From NCBI RefSeq assembly GCF_900109615.1, contig NZ_FOIX01000001.1, positions 558,001 through 622,000 of the forward strand: a DNA stretch of 64,000 nucleotides, read 5' to 3'. The notes beneath the pieces are model-generated. The model made no database searches, was not told where the DNA came from, and was given only the letters and a program-made list of their open reading frames with translations. Both the position numbers and the translations under genes were made by a program. Positions 59,438 to 64,000 of this stretch are shown piece after piece (position 1 is the first letter of the stretch; every line of letters begins with the position of its first letter). Source of the DNA: Kaistella antarctica (GTDB lineage: Bacteria > Bacteroidota > Bacteroidia > Flavobacteriales > Weeksellaceae).

Positions 59438-60568
59438 ATGCCAATTCTCCATCCTATTTTTATTACGATTTTTCTTTTTCTTGCTTTTGCAAGTTATTGG
59501 GAAATTTTTCGGTTAGAGAAAAAGCAAAGTGTTTTTGTGTGGATCGCGGGAATTCTAATTGTCGCTTCGGTAGGTTTTAGAATCAATGCGGGTGCCGATT
59601 ATCCTATTTATAAAATGCTTTTTTCTGGCTTCGCAATTTATACCACTTACGGTGATGTTTTAGACAAAGCGCTTTTCCGACCAAACACTGAAGAAATTGA
59701 GTGGATTTTCGTCCTCATCAATAAGATAGTATTCGATTTCGGAATGCCTTTTTACATTGTCACCTTTATAATGGCACTCATTGCGGTGAGTTTGAAATTT
59801 ACGGCCATTTATAAAAACGTGGCTTTCCCGACCTTGGCTTTAATGTTTTACTTTATGCCAATCATGTTTTTTGAAGATTCGGGGCAGATGCGGCAGGGCT
59901 TGGGAATTGCGGTTTGTGTAGCTTCCTTTAAATTCATCAAAGACCGAAATCTCTTCATGTTTCTTTTGTGCATGTATATCGCTTTAGGATTTCATAAAAC
60001 GTCGATTGTTTTTTTACCAGCATATTGGATTGTGAAAATCCCGATGAATAGCAAACGAATTTTTTGGGTCTTGGTCATAGCGCTTTTGACGTCTCCTTTT
60101 GAGTTATATCGATTAGGCGGTGGGATCTTTGGATCCATCGCGCCAGATGATCTCTCCGGCGCTTATACCGGTTATTTAGATGATAAATATTATGGTACTG
60201 AAGTAGAAACTGGTTTGAATGACATTGTTAAATTGTTTTTTATTGGGATTTTAATTAAATATGATAAGCAAGGTTGTGACGAAGTTTGGTGGTATGAATA
60301 CATGCGGAATTTAGCCGTTTTTGGGATTGCGTTGTTTTATTTCTTTAGATCCAATGAGATTTTTGCCGTGCGACTTCCCGGCGCCTACATGTTTTTTGTA
60401 ACGATGTTCTGTATGACAAGCCTCGTTTATGCCGTGAAAGGAAGAGGTCGGCAAATACTTTATCTAGGATTTATGACTTATTTTGTAGCCATGTTTTTCT
60501 ACTTTGGGAAAGGAAATGGAGATCGAGGCGGTTTCTCGATCGATAAATATACAAACGCACTTTGGTAA
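59438..60568 (+). CDS. EpsG-family polysaccharide polymerase-like membrane protein
   Basis: 376 residues, about ten helices. The EpsG/O-antigen-polymerase-like motifs GFRINAGADYPIYKMLFSG, SGQMRQGLGIAVCVASF and ALGFHKTSIVFLPAYWI are visible. Members are thought to polymerise repeat units of capsule or exopolysaccharide. The gene overlaps the frame of the WecA-like gene (stop at 60566-60568, next ATG at 60574), with no space for a separate promoter. Confidence 0.88.
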   Translation: MPILHPIFITIFLFLAFASYWEIFRLEKKQSVFVWIAGILIVASVGFRINAGADYPIYKMLFSGFAIYTTYGDVLDKALFRPNTEEIEWIFVLINKIVFDFGMPFYIVTFIMALIAVSLKFTAIYKNVAFPTLALMFYFMPIMFFEDSGQMRQGLGIAVCVASFKFIKDRNLFMFLLCMYIALGFHKTSIVFLPAYWIVKIPMNSKRIFWVLVIALLTSPFELYRLGGGIFGSIAPDDLSGAYTGYLDDKYYGTEVETGLNDIVKLFFIGILIKYDKQGCDEVWWYEYMRNLAVFGIALFYFFRSNEIFAVRLPGAYMFFVTMFCMTSLVYAVKGRGRQILYLGFMTYFVAMFFYFGKGNGDRGGFSIDKYTNALW

Positions 60569-60573
60569 TCACG

Positions 60574-61695
60574 ATGAATGAAATAGTAAAAGGCGGTTTA
60601 GAAAGTTTGGGAATTTCCCTCTTTTATGCAAAGTTAGTTCTGGGCATGGTATTCTCCTTTGCCTTAACTTTTTTCTCTATCCCCACCATCGTGAAGATTT
60701 CGAGACGAAAAAACTTGATGGACGAACCAGGAATTAGAAGTTCTCATCTAAGAAAAATACCAAACCTCGGCGGGATTGCAATTTTTTATTCTTTGGCGGT
60801 TTGTGCCTCTATTTTTGCGTTTGAACTTTTTGAACTGTATAAATTCTTATTCGCGTCTTTAGTAATCCTACTTTATATTGGAGTGATGGATGATATAGTG
60901 GTAATGCGCGCCTACAAGAAACTTTTAGTCCAGATCATCGTAACTGCCTTAATGGTTTTGGGTTCTGATGTTAGGATCAGAAGTTTTTTCGGCGTGCTGG
61001 GAATTTATGAATTGAGTTATACGGTCAGTGTTATTTTCAGCATGTTCACCTTTATTGTCTTAATAAATTCCTTTAATTTAATAGATGGCATTGACGGTTT
61101 GTCTGGCGGGTATTCCATTATTTGCAGCGCTTTATTTGGTATCAGTTATTTTCGCCTAGGCGAATTCAACTATCCTTTGGTGGTATTATCTGCCGTAATT
61201 ATTGGTTCAGTAATTGGCTTTTTATATTATAATCTTTCGCCCTACCGAACTAATAAAGTTTTTATGGGCGATACTGGTTCTATGATATTAGGGTTTTTGC
61301 TGGCCTTCACAGCGATTTGTTTTATAGATATATTCATCGATAAACAATTACCAGACGTCCCGAGATATTTCCTACAAACGGCACCAGCAGTTACGGTGGC
61401 GATCTTAATTTTACCCATCGTAGATACTTTAAATGTGGTAATTATTCGGCTTCTCAACAGGCAATCTATATTTGCGGCAGATAAAAACCACATTCACCAC
61501 TCACTTTTGGAGTTGGGATTAACCCACCGCCGGTCGTCGGCCTACATTATGGTTTATTATTTATTCGTGGTGATGGTTGCTTATTTTTACCGACATATCA
61601 ACGTAAACTATTTACTTGTTTTAGTTTTAACCTTAGGGTTTATAGGTGCTTATATTCCACGCCTCATTTTATATTTAAGAAAAGAAACTAATTAA
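60574..61695 (+). CDS. Undecaprenyl-phosphate glycosyl-1-phosphate transferase (WecA/MraY family, GT4)
   Basis: 373 residues from ATG 60574; the frame opens at TTG 60562 inside the previous gene. Eleven helices with the conserved cytosolic motifs: VMDDIVVMR (Asp-Asp), NSFNLIDGIDGLSGGYSI, FMGDTGSMILGF and a terminal HIHHSLLELGLTHR histidine motif. It transfers a sugar-1-phosphate (often GlcNAc-1-P) to undecaprenyl phosphate and so begins repeat-unit synthesis. In the operon between epsG-like and wza-like genes. Confidence 0.93.
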   Translation: MNEIVKGGLESLGISLFYAKLVLGMVFSFALTFFSIPTIVKISRRKNLMDEPGIRSSHLRKIPNLGGIAIFYSLAVCASIFAFELFELYKFLFASLVILLYIGVMDDIVVMRAYKKLLVQIIVTALMVLGSDVRIRSFFGVLGIYELSYTVSVIFSMFTFIVLINSFNLIDGIDGLSGGYSIICSALFGISYFRLGEFNYPLVVLSAVIIGSVIGFLYYNLSPYRTNKVFMGDTGSMILGFLLAFTAICFIDIFIDKQLPDVPRYFLQTAPAVTVAILILPIVDTLNVVIIRLLNRQSIFAADKNHIHHSLLELGLTHRRSSAYIMVYYLFVVMVAYFYRHINVNYLLVLVLTLGFIGAYIPRLILYLRKETN

Positions 61696-61729
61696 TTATT
61701 TGTTATTTTTGCAAAACTACATACAACTG

Positions 61730-62590
61730 ATGAAACTATTTACAACGGCTTTATTGCTAATTCTGTCCTTTTTCCTTTTTTCGTGTATTTCAACCAAAGA
61801 CGTACGCTACATGCAGCCTAACGAAAGTTTGGTGATTAACGAAGAAGGCTTAGTTCCTTACAATATTCCTATTTACAGGATTACCAAGAATGATATTTTA
61901 ACTTTAAATATTGTCACCACGCCGCAAGGTGATGCTGCCCAATTTTACTCTGCGCTTAATACTTCTTCTACGGGTGCTGGCTCAGCGGGTGCCGGAAATG
62001 TTTCTATCTCTAATCAAGGTGGAGGGCAAGGGCAAGGTGGCAACACTACCATTTATTTTAATGGATTAAAAGTCGATTCAAAAGGAGATGTTAATATTTT
62101 TGGAATTGGCTATATCAAAGCGGAAGGCAAAACAATTGAAGAATTAACGATAGAAATTCAAAATAAAGTAAACGAAAATTTTGTTGATGGTAAATCTGAA
62201 GTTCGTCTCAATACCGATGGAATTACCTATTATATTTTAGGAGATGTTGAAACGGTAGAAATCGGCGGCGAGAAAAAGGCCCATAAAAACACCCTTACCA
62301 TCACCGAGGCTTTGGCAATTAATGGCGGTTTAAACAGGACGATTGATAGAACCAATGTCGTAATCCATAGAAAATTACCAGAAGGAATAAAAATCGCCAA
62401 AATAGATTTAACCCGCGAAGATGTCATGAATTCGCCCTATTACTGGGTCCAAAATGGTGACGAAATTTTTCTCAACACCCGATCAAAGAACTTGAATGGT
62501 TTTGGAAAGGATCCCATTCAAACATTAACTACGGGAGTCTCTTTGATCACGACCGCAATCACGATTTACTTAATCTTTACAAAACTTTAA
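61730..62590 (+). CDS. Polysaccharide export lipoprotein (Wza-like)
   Basis: 286 residues from ATG 61730, which gives a lipobox LFSC; the frame opens at TTG 61700. Poly_export domain (VPYNIPIYRITKNDILTLNIVTTPQ) with a Gly/Gln-rich insertion (GGGQGQGG, about 102-109), then a SLBB domain (YYILGDVETVEIGG, TITEALAINGGLNRTIDRTN), and a C-terminal membrane helix (TGVSLITTAITIYLIF). The outer-membrane channel component for capsule or exopolysaccharide. A TATTTTTG -7 match is at 61704-61711. Ends one base before the next ATG. Confidence 0.92.
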   Translation: MKLFTTALLLILSFFLFSCISTKDVRYMQPNESLVINEEGLVPYNIPIYRITKNDILTLNIVTTPQGDAAQFYSALNTSSTGAGSAGAGNVSISNQGGGQGQGGNTTIYFNGLKVDSKGDVNIFGIGYIKAEGKTIEELTIEIQNKVNENFVDGKSEVRLNTDGITYYILGDVETVEIGGEKKAHKNTLTITEALAINGGLNRTIDRTNVVIHRKLPEGIKIAKIDLTREDVMNSPYYWVQNGDEIFLNTRSKNLNGFGKDPIQTLTTGVSLITTAITIYLIFTKL

Positions 62591-62591
62591 G

Positions 62592-64000
62592 ATGATTCCG
62601 GGAAAAGAAAACACAAATACACCACCGCTGCAAGATAAAGTAGGATCATTTGCTATTTTTGATGTAGAACATTTTATCAGAAGATTGCTGAAAAACTGGT
62701 ACTGGTTTTTGCTCATGGCGGCTTTGGGATACGGAATTTCCTGGGTTTACAGCAAGTATTATGCGCAGCGCGTTTATGCTTCAAACCTTTCATTGAGTAT
62801 TTCTAATAGCACTGCAAGTTACTTCACGCCAAACCAGTCGATCAATTTCATTTGGGGAAATACTGGGAATCAAGATGGAGTTTATTTAAAGAAGATGTTG
62901 CTATCTCGATCGCACAACGAATATTTAGTAAAGCAACTGGATTTGTATGTTAATTACGCGACAAAAGGTTTGATCAAACAAACCTACCTTGATAAATATG
63001 ATTCGCCCGTTTTCTTTGAAATCGACAAATCTTATTCTCAACAAGTTGATTATGCCATAACGCTTATTCCTAAAAGTGGCAATCGCTTTGAAGTGGTTTT
63101 GCCGCAGGACGGTGAATCAACCTCATTATATTCCTACGAAGCCGAAGGTTTTAAAACAATACAACCTTATAAAAGACCAGCAGATAAAACGATTTCTTTA
63201 AATGAATGGTATACATCACCGAATCTAAAATTTAGATTGGTCAAAAATGCTCGCCCGAGTGAGATTGTTTTTGAAAATATTATCGTCACCTTATCCACCG
63301 TTAACAATACCGTTAATAGTTTGGTAAGCACCATCAGTGTTGATTTTGATAAAGAAATCAGCACCATCATGATCATCGGCAAAAAAGGGTATAACCTGAA
63401 TGGAACTGTTAATTTCCTGAATACCTCGGTGGATGAACTTCAGAAAAAAAGATTAATTGACAGAAACGTTGTTGATAAAAACACTGAAAAATATTTGTTA
63501 GATAATCTAGCCAATATTCGTAAAAAATTAGATTCCAGTGCGTTGGTTTTAAACCACATGAAGGTTTCCGAAGGATTGTATAACATCAAAGATCGCGACG
63601 AGAAATCATTAGATAATATAAAAACGCTGGATGCAAAAAAAGCTGATTTTCTAACCAGAATCAATTCTTTGAACAGTATTAAAAATTCTTTGACCTCCCA
63701 GAATTTGGATCGAATGATCAGCACCAATGCTGCGGGAGTAGAAGATGGAGTGTTCAATGCCACGGTTTCTGAACTTAAAAATTTGTATGCTAAAAGACGA
63801 GAACTTGCTTTAATTTATACCCCAAACTCGGAGCCGATGAGGGAAATTAACAGATTGATTAATGAAGCTCGAACCAATTCCACAGGATCACTTCGAAATT
63901 ACTACAATACTTACGCAAATGAGATTTCGAAAATCGATCGGGAAATTGCACGGGCTAATGTTGATTTGGTGACCTATCCCGAAAAGGAAAGAAAGTACAT
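62592..64000 (+). CDS. Chain-length determinant / tyrosine autokinase (Wzz/Wzc-like), 3' end outside window
   Basis: Starts at ATG 62592, one base after the wza-like stop, and stays open to base 64000 (469 full codons, no stop). It begins MIPGKENTNTPPLQDKVG, then a Wzz-type first membrane helix (WYWFLLMAALGYGISWVYS, about 35-53) and a long periplasmic coiled-coil region (LDSSALVLNHMK, NTVNSLVSTISV). The Wzz/GNVR-type N-terminus after a Wza-like gene suggests a polysaccharide co-polymerase with a C-terminal BY-kinase domain, but that kinase part is not in the window and cannot be confirmed. Confidence 0.88.
   Translation, partial: MIPGKENTNTPPLQDKVGSFAIFDVEHFIRRLLKNWYWFLLMAALGYGISWVYSKYYAQRVYASNLSLSISNSTASYFTPNQSINFIWGNTGNQDGVYLKKMLLSRSHNEYLVKQLDLYVNYATKGLIKQTYLDKYDSPVFFEIDKSYSQQVDYAITLIPKSGNRFEVVLPQDGESTSLYSYEAEGFKTIQPYKRPADKTISLNEWYTSPNLKFRLVKNARPSEIVFENIIVTLSTVNNTVNSLVSTISVDFDKEISTIMIIGKKGYNLNGTVNFLNTSVDELQKKRLIDRNVVDKNTEKYLLDNLANIRKKLDSSALVLNHMKVSEGLYNIKDRDEKSLDNIKTLDAKKADFLTRINSLNSIKNSLTSQNLDRMISTNAAGVEDGVFNATVSELKNLYAKRRELALIYTPNSEPMREINRLINEARTNSTGSLRNYYNTYANEISKIDREIARANVDLVTYPEKERKY

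Overview
The window is a chromosomal segment of an AT-rich member of the Bacteroidota, most likely class Flavobacteriia, family Weeksellaceae (Chryseobacterium/Kaistella-like). The evidence is the fused CcoN-CcoO cbb3 oxidase subunit, type IX secretion C-terminal sorting domains, TonB-dependent receptors, a type-2 IleRS, repeated TAnnTTTG promoter -7 elements and weak Shine-Dalgarno signals. Almost everything is core or housekeeping. I see no IS element, prophage, CRISPR array, rRNA or tRNA.

Layout. 1-423: 5' part of a lipoprotein gene leaving the left edge. 0.5-9.4 kb: complete cbb3 oxidase and assembly island read leftwards (ccoI, ccoS, ccoNO, ccoQ, ccoP, ccoG, ccoH, a TauE/SafE-like protein), with a divergent Crp/Fnr-type regulator. 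10.2-11.4 kb: panB and a small membrane protein. 11.5-18 kb: leftward envelope and metabolic genes (haem-binding protein, Ig-like lipoprotein, serine hydrolase, hydroxyacid dehydrogenase, thioesterase, HU-like membrane protein, T9SS cargo). 18-20.4 kb: TonB-dependent receptor behind a clear TPP riboswitch, so probably a thiamine-related transporter. 20.4-26.4 kb: WG-repeat protein, DUF2752 protein, aconitase and a second outer-membrane receptor. 26.4-31.4 kb: RluA-type synthase, Nudix, XerD, dCMP deaminase, enoyl-CoA hydratase, catalase. 31.5-36.2 kb: oxyR (divergent from katA), metK behind a SAM-II-like leader, a beta-barrel candidate, an ECF sigma factor with a 44-residue companion ORF, and a HAD nucleotidase. 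36.2-40 kb: trpS and two overlapping TPR membrane genes, one ending in an AraC-type HTH. 40-52 kb: T9SS cargo; the ileS, DksA-like, DUF6576, DUF2683, lspA, sanA-like run; a LytS-type kinase; a DUF2062 protein; topA. 52.5-56.8 kb: large duplicated T9SS protein and an arginase-fold protein. 56.9-64 kb: start of a surface-polysaccharide locus (GT-C-like membrane protein, GT2, EpsG, WecA-like, Wza-like, Wzc/Wzz-like cut by the right edge).

I did not find a convincing wholly new multi-gene system. The strongest leads are: an IleRS whose HXGH signature is rearranged to GIHH, a form associated with mupirocin hyper-resistance; the SAM-II-like leader of metK with nested downstream complements to both conserved aptamer segments; the TPP riboswitch plus tandem-repeat hairpin before a TonB receptor; a 20-bp terminator-like hairpin inside the cbb3 operon; the twin TPR/AraC membrane proteins; and an arginase-fold protein lacking the usual metal ligands.

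All calls rest on reading the sequence and on family knowledge recalled from memory; no database search was run.
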